From Bacteroidia bacterium (lineage in GTDB: Bacteria; Bacteroidota; Bacteroidia; Flavobacteriales; Schleiferiaceae), in the NCBI GenBank assembly GCA_030424545.1, contig JAUHWL010000007.1, positions 99,202 through 163,201 on the forward strand: a stretch of 64,000 nt of DNA, read 5' to 3'. Numbering within the stretch: the first letter of the stretch is position 1; each line of letters begins with the position of its first letter. Below are positions 28,641 through 37,100 of this stretch, one piece after another. A program made the position numbers and the translations under genes. The notes under the pieces are model-generated. The model was not told the DNA's origin. It saw nothing but the letters and a program-made list of their open reading frames with translations, and made no database searches.

Positions 28641-29105
28641 ATGATAAAAATGAATTTTAAATCTCTTTTATTGGTAGGCGCAGTAGCCGCCTTAGCTTCT
28701 TGCACTAGCGCAACAGATAAAATTAAACCAGCAGAAGAACGCGGAACCATTGATGCAATGGTTAACAATGAAGGCGCTGCAGCATTTGAGTTCGACAAAG
28801 AATTTCATGATTTTGGTGATATTGAAGAAGGCACAAAAGCCAGCACAATTTTCAAATTTACCAACAGTGGAGAGTCTCCATTAATTATTACAAGTGCAAC
28901 AGGGTCTTGTGGGTGTACAGCACCAACATATCCTAAAACACCTGTTGCTCCTGGTGCTTCTGCAGAAATTGAAGTTGTTTTTGATAGTTCTGGCCGTGCA
29001 GGTAAAAACGATAAATCTGTAACCATAGAAGCCAACACAGTACCGCGTACAACCGTATTAAAAATAACAAGTAACGTATTACCTAAAACAACAGAAACAA
29101 AATGA
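28641..29105 (+). CDS. DUF1573 lipoprotein
   Basis: The 154-residue protein has a lipoprotein signal peptide with lipobox LASC (Cys about residue 24; a downstream ATG three codons in would also work). A single DUF1573 Ig-like domain follows (FDKEFHDFGDIEEGTKASTIFKFTNSGESPLIITSATGSCGC). The SCGC pair is characteristic of the family. The function is not established; these proteins sit on the periplasmic or outer-membrane face. It lies between nusB and yajC, and its stop overlaps the yajC start by 4 nt, a conserved Bacteroidota arrangement. Confidence 0.9.
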   Translation: MIKMNFKSLLLVGAVAALASCTSATDKIKPAEERGTIDAMVNNEGAAAFEFDKEFHDFGDIEEGTKASTIFKFTNSGESPLIITSATGSCGCTAPTYPKTPVAPGASAEIEVVFDSSGRAGKNDKSVTIEANTVPRTTVLKITSNVLPKTTETK

Positions 29106-29419
29106 CATTATCAATTTTATTACAAGCCGCAGGTGGTGGCATGATGGGTTTGCTCCCTTTTTTATTAATCATTGTAGTGATGTGGTTGTTCTTCTTCCGC
29201 CCGCAAATGAAAAAACAAAAAGCTGAAAATGTTTTTAGAAAAGAAATAGCTAAAGGCATGCGCATTGTTACAACCAGTGGCATTCATGGTAAAATTTTAG
29301 AAGTAAAAGAAACTACGTTAATCATAGAATCAGAAAATTCTAGATTATGTGTAGAACGCAGTGCAGTTTCTAAAGAACTAAGCGCGCAATACTTGCCAAA
29401 AGATCAAGACAAAAAATAG
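29102..29419 (+). CDS. yajC: Preprotein translocase subunit YajC
   Basis: The 105-residue protein has a single membrane helix (about 14-32, LLPFLLIIVVMWLFFFRPQMKKQK) followed by the YajC domain (KGMRIVTTSGIHGKILEVKETTLIIE). YajC associates with SecDF and the Sec translocon. It is the last gene before a clear terminator. The first 14 residues contain Gly/Met-rich AAGGGMMG, as in many homologues. Confidence 0.96.
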   Translation: MTLSILLQAAGGGMMGLLPFLLIIVVMWLFFFRPQMKKQKAENVFRKEIAKGMRIVTTSGIHGKILEVKETTLIIESENSRLCVERSAVSKELSAQYLPKDQDKK

Positions 29420-29440
29420 TCTTGGTTGCTTAAAATTTAC

Positions 29441-29474
29441 AAAACCCTGAAAATTTATTTCAGGGTTTTTTATT
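29441..29474 (+). terminator. Terminator after yajC
   Basis: A 12-bp perfect stem (AAAACCCTGAAA/TTTCAGGGTTTT, loop ATTTA) is followed by a T-rich stretch and ends the leucine-dehydrogenase to yajC run. Confidence 0.88.
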
Positions 29475-29524
29475 TCTAATGGTCTTAAATGTAAATTTCT
29501 GTTGCTTACAATTACATTTGCTAC

Positions 29525-30505
29525 ATGAACAACGTTGTACAATTTATAGCCGACAATCTAAAAAGCAAAGACTTTTGGGTTAAGGTGCTTTTTATTGTTA
29601 TTGCGGCCGTATTTTGGCTGTTAATAAAACTTTCTAGCAGTGGCTATGTAACTTCTGTTGAGTACCCCGTAATGTATGAAAACATACCACAGAACAAGGT
29701 AATATTAGGGAATGTAACGCAAAAAATATCCCTTAGAATAAGCTCATACGGGTTTAAACTTTTGGGGTATGAGTTAAACAAAGAAATTCCGTTGCGCTTA
29801 GATGTGAAACGTCAGGCGAGAAAATCAGCCAATGATGACAACATATATTATTGGCTCCCAAATTTGTATACAGAAGAATTAGAAGAGCAATTAGATGGCC
29901 AAACAAGTTTATTAAGAATAGAACCCGACACTGTTTTTTTGGTATTAAGTGACATTGTAAAAAAGCATATCCCGGTTAAGTCTAATGTTAAAGTAAGCTT
30001 TAAAAAAGGTTATGAGCCCTATGCTAACCCCGTGATTACACCTGATAAAATAATAGTTTCTGGTCCAAAACTATATTTAGATACTATAGATGTGCTATAC
30101 ACTAAACCAAAAAATTTAATTGATGTAAGCAAGAACATTACAACCCAATTAATGCTAAAAAAGAAAAGTGATGATTTGGTTTTTGATACACAACAAATAA
30201 CATACAGCCTAGAAGTTGCCAAAATTACCGAAGAAATTCTTGAGGTACCTGTGAGAATAACAAATGTTCCCATCGGTTATAATGCTAATATTATTCCAGC
30301 CGCAATAGATGTTTCGTGCAAGATTGCGCTCAAAGATTTTGATAACCTCACTCCCCATGCAATTGATGCTGTATGCGATTTCTCTCAATTGCAGCAATTT
30401 CCGAATAGAAAAAAATTAGAGATTAAGGTAAGTACAGAGAACAAAGATTTTAAAATTGTAAACGTCTCTCATAACTACGTAGACTATTTGTTATTTAAGA
30501 AATGA
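29525..30505 (+). CDS. YbbR/CdaR-like domain protein
   Basis: The 326-residue protein has one N-terminal membrane helix (about 19-37, VLFIVIAAVFWLLIKLSSSG) and an extracytoplasmic part with YbbR-type beta domains (for example PVITPDKIIVSGPKLYLDTIDVLYTKP at about 165-195). In Firmicutes CdaR regulates the c-di-AMP cyclase; in Bacteroidota the partner is not known, and no cyclase gene is near. A TACATTTG sequence ends 4 nt before the ATG, with no -33 box. It overlaps coaE by 4 nt. Confidence 0.87.
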   Translation: MNNVVQFIADNLKSKDFWVKVLFIVIAAVFWLLIKLSSSGYVTSVEYPVMYENIPQNKVILGNVTQKISLRISSYGFKLLGYELNKEIPLRLDVKRQARKSANDDNIYYWLPNLYTEELEEQLDGQTSLLRIEPDTVFLVLSDIVKKHIPVKSNVKVSFKKGYEPYANPVITPDKIIVSGPKLYLDTIDVLYTKPKNLIDVSKNITTQLMLKKKSDDLVFDTQQITYSLEVAKITEEILEVPVRITNVPIGYNANIIPAAIDVSCKIALKDFDNLTPHAIDAVCDFSQLQQFPNRKKLEIKVSTENKDFKIVNVSHNYVDYLLFKK

Positions 30506-31095
30506 TGATTGTAGGTTTAACAGGGGGTATAGGAAGTGGAAAATCAACCGTGGCAAAAATTTTTGAACTGTTGAGAATTCCCGTTTTTTACGCAGATGAC
30601 GAAGCAAAGTTGATTTTAGATCAACCAGAAGTACAAAAAAAACTAGTTGATCATTTGGGGGATCACCTATTGGTAAACCAGAAAATAGACCGTAAAGCAT
30701 TAGCTGATGAAATTTTTAACAATAACCAATCATTGGCTTTTGTAAATCAGCTTGTTCATCCTGCAGTAGCAGAAAAGTTTAAAACATTTGGTTTAAACCA
30801 AGTAGCGCCTTATGTATTGCAAGAAGCCGCCATTCTTTTTGAAACGGGTGGTTACAAAAAATTTAACGCCACTATTTTGGTTACGGCACCAGTAGAAGTA
30901 CGCATCAATCGATTAAAAATGAGAGATCAATCTACAGAGGAACAAATCGTAGCCCGCATGAAAAACCAGTGGGACGATGAGAAAAAATTACAACTTGCAG
31001 ATTATCATATTATCAATGACGGCACTCAACTAATTTTGCCACAAATTATGCGTATTCATGAAAATCTTATCCGCATCTCAAATTCGGCAAGCTGA
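30502..31095 (+). CDS. coaE: Dephospho-CoA kinase
   Basis: The 197-residue P-loop kinase catalyses the last step of coenzyme A synthesis. Walker A is GLTGGIGSGKST (residues 5-16). The CoA-binding region has FYADDEAK, VHPAVAEKF and EAAILFETGGYKKFNATILVTAP, followed by a lid RINRLKMRDQSTEEQIVARMKNQW. Two ATGs three bases apart are possible starts; the first overlaps the YbbR stop. Its last 38 nt overlap the start of nnr. Confidence 0.96.
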   Translation: MMIVGLTGGIGSGKSTVAKIFELLRIPVFYADDEAKLILDQPEVQKKLVDHLGDHLLVNQKIDRKALADEIFNNNQSLAFVNQLVHPAVAEKFKTFGLNQVAPYVLQEAAILFETGGYKKFNATILVTAPVEVRINRLKMRDQSTEEQIVARMKNQWDDEKKLQLADYHIINDGTQLILPQIMRIHENLIRISNSAS

Positions 31096-32545
31096 TTCGT
31101 TTACTATTAAAAACGAACCCATAGCATCGGTAGATTTAATGGAGCGTGCCGCGCGAGAACTTTACCATTGGTTTCATAACAATATTAAAAGAACGCAAAC
31201 CATTGCTATTTTTTGTGGATGCAGCAACAATGGGGGAGACGGATTAGCGCTTGCCAGAATGTTGCACCAAACGGGCTATAGCGTGCGAGCAATTTTGGTA
31301 AAACACAGCGAAAGAACTAGCCCAGATTACAATGTAAACTTGCAACGTTTAAAGCAATTAAACATCAATTTTATAGAGATTGTAGATGTTGTTGAAGCAG
31401 AATTTTTACAGGCCGATGTTGTTGTAGATGCCATTATCGGGTATGGGTTGCAAGGACAACTCTCTTTTTTTTTAACGCGTTTGGCAAAACAATATAATCT
31501 TGCAAATGCGCTTAAAATTGCCATTGATATACCCACTGGGCTTTTTGCCGAAAACAACGCAAAACAAAATGACAACATCATTTTTAAGGCAGATACAACG
31601 TTAACTTTTCAAAGTCCTAAGCGTTCTTTTATGTTTAGCGATTTTGGGCAGTATGTAGGTAATTTTAAAGTGCTTGATATTGGTCTTAACCAATCTTTTA
31701 TCGCTAATTTACCTTCAGACCATTTTTATATTGATGAGCATTTTGTTAAACCTCTCTTATTAAAAAGAGAAAAATTTAACCACAAAGGAACTTTTGGCCA
31801 TGCAGCCATCGTTGCTGGTAGCATAGGTAAGGTGGGCGCTGCCATTCTATCAACCAAGGCAGCTTTAAAAAGTGGAGCAGGCTTGGTTACGGCCATTGTG
31901 CCACAATGCGGATTAAATCCTTTACAATCTGTAGCACCAGAAATTATGGTGGGCAAATGTCATGGAGTTCATTTTACAGAAGAAATATTGTTAGATATAA
32001 ATCCTACCGCCATTGGCATTGGTCCTGGGTTAAGCACCGAAAAAAGTACAGCTACTTGCGTATTAGATTTTATCAAAAATCAAAACAAACCTCTTGTTAT
32101 AGATGCAGATGCGCTAAATATATTATCAGCCCATAAGGATTGGTCTATCTTACCAAAAAACAGCATACTAACACCTCATTTTGGGGAGCTTGATAGAATG
32201 CTTGACCATACTTATAGGGGTGAAGAGGTACAAGAGCTCGTCACTCATTTCTGTAAAACCCATCAGGTTATTGTTGTTTTAAAAGGGGCGCATACAGCTG
32301 TTTATTGTCCAATAGGGCGCGTGTATTTTAATAGTACGGGTACAAATGGTATGGCAACCGCAGGTAGCGGAGATGTACTCACAGGTGTGATTACAGGGCT
32401 TTTGGCTCAAAACTATTCCGCGCTTAATGCAGCAATTATTGGGGTGTATTACCATGGTTTGGCCGGGCAATTAGCATCTTGCAAAAAAGGCAATAGAGCC
32501 ATGATTGCAAGCGATATAATAGAGAATTTTCACATACCCGATTGA
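31058..32545 (+). CDS. nnr: Bifunctional NAD(P)H-hydrate epimerase / ADP-dependent dehydratase
   Basis: The 495-residue enzyme repairs hydrated NAD(P)H. The N-terminal YjeF epimerase domain (1-210) has FCGCSNNGGDGLALARML and DAIIGYGLQG. The C-terminal ribokinase-like dehydratase domain (about 225-490) has FGHAAIVAGSIGKVGAAILS, KPLVIDADALNIL, LTPHFGELDRM and the anion-hole/catalytic GTNGMATAGSGDVLTGVI. The order and length match E. coli Nnr (YjeF). The first 38 nt overlap coaE in a different frame, so the two are translationally coupled. Confidence 0.95.
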   Translation: MKILSASQIRQADSFTIKNEPIASVDLMERAARELYHWFHNNIKRTQTIAIFCGCSNNGGDGLALARMLHQTGYSVRAILVKHSERTSPDYNVNLQRLKQLNINFIEIVDVVEAEFLQADVVVDAIIGYGLQGQLSFFLTRLAKQYNLANALKIAIDIPTGLFAENNAKQNDNIIFKADTTLTFQSPKRSFMFSDFGQYVGNFKVLDIGLNQSFIANLPSDHFYIDEHFVKPLLLKREKFNHKGTFGHAAIVAGSIGKVGAAILSTKAALKSGAGLVTAIVPQCGLNPLQSVAPEIMVGKCHGVHFTEEILLDINPTAIGIGPGLSTEKSTATCVLDFIKNQNKPLVIDADALNILSAHKDWSILPKNSILTPHFGELDRMLDHTYRGEEVQELVTHFCKTHQVIVVLKGAHTAVYCPIGRVYFNSTGTNGMATAGSGDVLTGVITGLLAQNYSALNAAIIGVYYHGLAGQLASCKKGNRAMIASDIIENFHIPD

Positions 32546-32558
32546 TAGTAAAATATAG

Positions 32559-32589
32559 GTTGTAATAATCTTAAAGTCGGCTATTTTTG
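32559..32589 (+). promoter_or_regulatory. Promoter-like site for the methyltransferase-ZIP pair
   Basis: GTTG, 19 nt and TATTTTTG match TTG-N17-23-TAnnTTTG. The -7 element ends 17 nt before the ATG at 32606, in the short gap after nnr. Confidence 0.6.
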
Positions 32590-32605
32590 CCAAAACACTT
32601 CATCA

Positions 32606-33343
32606 ATGAAAACCAACACTGAATGGTTCTCTTCATGGTTTGATACACCATATTATCACATTCTATATATGCATAGAGACCATACAGAAGCTGAAGCATT
32701 TATTGATGCTCTTTTTGCGGAACTAAAACCTCATAAAAACGATTTGATTTTAGACTTGGCTTGCGGTCGGGGTCGTCATGCCGTATATATGAATCAGAAA
32801 GGATATCAGGTAGACGGTTTTGATTTATCTGAAGAGAGTATCCAGTTTGCCAAAGAATTTGAAAACGAAAATTTACGATTTGAAGTGCGCGATATGCGTG
32901 GTAACCTGGGGTCTAACAAATACAATTGGGTATTTAATCTATTTACAAGTTTTGGTTATTTTAATGAGGCAGATGATGATTTAAACTCAATAAAAGCCGT
33001 TGCCAATTGTTTGGTGCCTGGCGGAAAATTGGTGCTAGATTTTATGAATGCACAAAAAGTGGCAAAACGCTTGGTACCAGAAGAGATAAAAATTGCTGAA
33101 GACATTGAGTTTCATATAGAAAGATATGCCGAAGGGAACCATATAATAAAAGAGATTAGGTTTAATGCAGATCAACAACAATGGCGATTTGAAGAAAAGG
33201 TAAAACTGCTTAAAAAAAGCGATTTTGAAACCTTATGCCAAAAAGCAGGGTTAAAACCTGTGGCTTGTTATGGAAGTTTAGATTTACAGCCTTTTGATGA
33301 AGAAAAATCGGATAGATACATTTTAATTGCAGAGAAACTATGA
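32606..33343 (+). CDS. Class I SAM-dependent methyltransferase
   Basis: The 245-residue protein carries SAM motif I LDLACGRGRHAVYM (about 49-62), VDGFDLSEESIQFAK for motif II and RFEVRDMRG / WVFNLFTSFGYF for the later strands. It resembles the ubiquinone/cyclopropane-type methyltransferases annotated generically across Bacteroidota. The start MKTNTEWFSSWFDTPYYHILY has the conserved FDTPYY segment of this subgroup. Its stop overlaps the ZIP transporter start by 4 nt. Substrate unknown. Confidence 0.88.
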   Translation: MKTNTEWFSSWFDTPYYHILYMHRDHTEAEAFIDALFAELKPHKNDLILDLACGRGRHAVYMNQKGYQVDGFDLSEESIQFAKEFENENLRFEVRDMRGNLGSNKYNWVFNLFTSFGYFNEADDDLNSIKAVANCLVPGGKLVLDFMNAQKVAKRLVPEEIKIAEDIEFHIERYAEGNHIIKEIRFNADQQQWRFEEKVKLLKKSDFETLCQKAGLKPVACYGSLDLQPFDEEKSDRYILIAEKL

Positions 33344-34041
33344 GCTATGCCTTACAAATAGGAGCAGTGCTTTTTGGACTAGCCATGATTGGCTTTTTTA
33401 ATTTTTCCGATTTAAAAAACACCAAATTACTCTTGGCATTTAGCGGTTCGTACCTCTTTAGTGTTGTGGTTCTACATTTTTTGCCAGAGTTGTATCACCA
33501 CGAGGGCGAGATTATAGGTATAGCTATTTTGGCGGGCTTTTTATTGCAAATTCTTTTAGATTTTTATTCAACAGGATTAGAACACGGACACTTTCACGCT
33601 CATGATTTTAAGAAAGGTATTCTTCCGGTAGGCGCTATTTTAGGTTTGTTTGCTCACGCTTTTTTTGAAGGGCTGCCAATAGAATTGCAGCACACACACG
33701 GTGGCCAAAAAACAATGCTGTTGGCAATTGTGTTGCACAAAGTACCTATTACTATTGTTCTTTACGCCTTATTACAAAGTTTAGAGCTAACATTTAAAAA
33801 AATGTGGAGCATCCTCATTATCTTTTCTTTGATGTCGCCATTTGGTACGTTGGTAGGCTCAATATTTCCTATTCTTGGAGAATACAGCACCTATTTAACC
33901 GCGTTTGCATCGGGTATATTTTTACATGTATCTACCACCATTTTGTTTGAGTCTAGCCACAACCACAGGTACAACTTTACCAAACTAATGGTTGTAGTAC
34001 TTGCCATGGTTTTTGCCTACTTATCTATTCTAACTTTTTAA
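33340..34041 (+). CDS. ZIP-family divalent metal transporter
   Basis: The 233-residue membrane protein has about seven to eight helices and a histidine-rich loop HGHFHAHDF (about 87-95). The transport-site helices contain GLFAHAFFEGLPIELQHTHGG and LHKVPITIVLYALL, matching the HxxxE(G) and HKxP signatures of ZIP helices IV and V. Zinc, iron or manganese uptake is the family role; specificity cannot be read. The histidine loop is the usual cytosolic metal-sensing loop. Confidence 0.88.
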   Translation: MSYALQIGAVLFGLAMIGFFNFSDLKNTKLLLAFSGSYLFSVVVLHFLPELYHHEGEIIGIAILAGFLLQILLDFYSTGLEHGHFHAHDFKKGILPVGAILGLFAHAFFEGLPIELQHTHGGQKTMLLAIVLHKVPITIVLYALLQSLELTFKKMWSILIIFSLMSPFGTLVGSIFPILGEYSTYLTAFASGIFLHVSTTILFESSHNHRYNFTKLMVVVLAMVFAYLSILTF

Positions 34042-34078
34042 AACAATTTAAATTGGCATAATATTTTCAATGGCAAGA

Positions 34079-34107
34079 TTTGATTTGTGGTTAGTTCTTT
34101 ACATTTG
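34079..34107 (+). promoter_or_regulatory. Promoter-like site for the CHAT gene
   Basis: TTTG, 17 nt and TACATTTG fit the consensus. The -7 box ends 39 nt before the ATG at 34146, longer than at the other matches in the window. Confidence 0.5.
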
Positions 34108-34145
34108 AGTTTACCGCAAAAGAAAAACTACCTTAATTTCTTACC

Positions 34146-37100
34146 ATGAAGAAAATATTTTGGATTCTTTTATTCATCCCATTCATCGGATTATCGCAAA
34201 CTAGCGATACAGCATATGTGCGTTACATCGCTATGGCCGACTCGGCCTATGCCATAGATCAAACAAGCTTAAAAGCATATTCTTGGTATATGAAGGCCAT
34301 TGTGCTTACGGCAAACAACGCAGATACTGCAACCCGGTATGCCGATGAATTAGGTGATTTATTTGAAGTATTTGCCGACATGAGTTACATGTACGAATTG
34401 TACAATTATTCAAATATTTTTTATGATAGAGCGCTAGAGTTTTACAGATTACAGAATAGATCAGAAAAAATATATGGGGTAATCCCCAAAATTGCTTTAA
34501 CCTATAAAGCAATGAGAATTAGTAATATGAATATTGCTCCACTTGAAAGTGATAACCTTGAAACAGCTGAAGTTTATTACACCATTTTAGAAAAGCCAAA
34601 ACTAGAAAACAACAAATTAGTAGTTCGAATAAACGGTGGAATTACAGATGGGATTTACCCAACTTCTACAGGATATGTTTATGGAAAGTTTAATGAAAAA
34701 TATGAGAATAGATCCAACACTTTATTAGGTCAGGCCGAAATAAAACAGTTAGATACAAATACAGCCTTTCTGTATGTAACACCCGCAGTGGCAAAAGATA
34801 GCTTTCATACGGTTTTAGAAAATGATATGGTAATGATGCTTAGCCAAGTTCCGCAAAGAAAATTTAAAAGCATTTTCTGGGAACTCGCTTTAAACCAAAT
34901 CATATTTATTAACCAAAACAATGACCCTATTTATGATTATAGGCAGCTACTTTTCTCAGACAGTGAAGTTCTAGAAAATGAGATTCTGGAAATTATGAAG
35001 AAAGACATTCTGGACACGTGGCAGTGGCTTAATGATTTAGAAGATAAATCCGAGTTTGATAATTTCTTTGTAGATGTTGCTGAAGAAGGAAGATATAAAG
35101 GGATAACGGGTTTTGAAGCCATGGGCAAAACCACCAATCAGGATATAGAATCGTTTTTGGGATTTGTTAAATCTTTTCCCGGAAAGTATATGGGTACCCC
35201 TTATAAAATAAATGAAACCTATGCTACTTGGCTTGTAAACGGTTGTGCCATTGGGGTAGATGAATTTATAACTCTAGTAAATAATGCCAATACAACAGAG
35301 TCTTTGTATGATTTAGCAGATAAATACGAAACCGCTATGGTTGGCGATGAGTTTATTATACAGCTACACATAAGGGCAGAAGAACTGGCTAAAAATGGCT
35401 TCTATAAAGAAGCTAAAGAATTAAATAGAAAGTCAGGCATTTTGTCTGTGGCTGTTAACAACAAAAATTTTATTGCTTGGACGGGTTTTAACATTGCACG
35501 CATTTATGATATGCAAAACAAAACGGATAGTGCTGTTTATCACTACGAAAGAAGTATTCCGTTGTTTGAAGAAGCCGAAAATGCAAAAGGAAAAGCATAT
35601 TGTCTCAACAATTTAGGAAGCATGTATGAAACCAAAGAACAGTTTGAAGAAGCTTCTAAATATTATAAAAATGCCTACCGAACAAAATTGTTTTTGTTCA
35701 ACAATTCTCCACAAAACATAAGACCTGATTATTTCTACAGTTTATCAAAATCTGCATCGGGCATAGGCAATACAGAGTATTACTTATCTAATTATGATAG
35801 CGCCTTGGTAGCCTATGCAAATGCTATAAATTGGGCAGACAGCACCACAAGTTTAGAAGGGAAAGTGTATGCGGTTTCGTTGCAAACCGATATGGCACGT
35901 GTGTATAAAAGACGTGGCCAGTATGAGCAAGCCAGCAAATTGTACGAAAATCAAGTAAAAAGATATTTAGAATTAGGCGAGAAAAAAGAAGTTGCCGCAG
36001 CTTATGATAATATGGCCGATGTACTTTTTAGCAAAGGAGAATATCAAGGTGCATTTGATAAATTTTTTGAAGCACATAAAATAAAAGCAGATTTGCTTAA
36101 TTGGAGTGGTGCTGGGTTTAGTTTGAGCAATTGCGGACAAGCATTTTGGAATTTAGGAAACTTAGATTCTGCAATTGCGCTGCATAACCTTGCGTTGCAA
36201 TACAGAGAAAAAGGAGAGGATGAAAACGGAATGGCTTATTCCTTCTCTAAAATTGCAGAGTTGTATAAAGAAATTGGTGAGCCTGAAAAAGCCAAAGGGT
36301 ATTACCAAAATGCACTCGACATTTATATTGAAGTTGGCGACAGCCTTAAAATAGCCGACTTAGCAGAAGATATTGGAGAGTATTTCTACGATTTAAAAAA
36401 TTATACACGCGCGCTTGAATACTACAACTACGCCTTAAAAATGTACGAGGGTAGAGGCATGAAAAGCGAAATTGCCAATTCTAACGCCTCTATTGGTTCT
36501 GTATATTTTCAGTTAAAAAATTTCCAAGAAACCAAAAGATTTTACAATTCAGCTTTAAAAATAAGACAAGAAATTGGCGAGCGCCAAAGCACCATGTATA
36601 GTTTGGTAGATATGTCGCTTATTTTAATGGCAGGCGAGTACAAGTTTGACTCTGCCATGATTTTACTCAACAACGCATTAGATCTCGCAATAGAAACAGG
36701 AAGCAAAGATTATCAGGCGTATTGTCATCAGAGCATTGGCAACGCGTATTTTTTTCAAGCCAAATCGCAATTGGCAGATCAAGAATATACCAAGGCGCTA
36801 ATCATTTATAAAGAAACAGGAGATTTGACTAACCAATGTGCAATGCTTTTAAATTTAGGCGCAAATGAGCTGGAAAAAGGAAACTTTAAAAAAGCATTAT
36901 CGTACTATAATGAATCTAAACAAATTGCTGCCAAAAACAACCTTGCATTGCAAGTGGCAAACTCCTACAACTATTTATCAGAATACTACTATTACACAGG
37001 CGAATTTGAAAAGGCGTTTTCGGTTACCGATTCTGCTTACGCTTTGTTTGTAGAAAACGACAATTTGTACGGTATTGCTGGATCTTATATTGTGCGCGGC

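Noticed and set aside
29513..29520. TACATTTG before the YbbR gene as a full promoter
   Set aside because: No TTG element lies 17-23 nt upstream and the site is only 4 nt from the ATG. It would require a leaderless mRNA.
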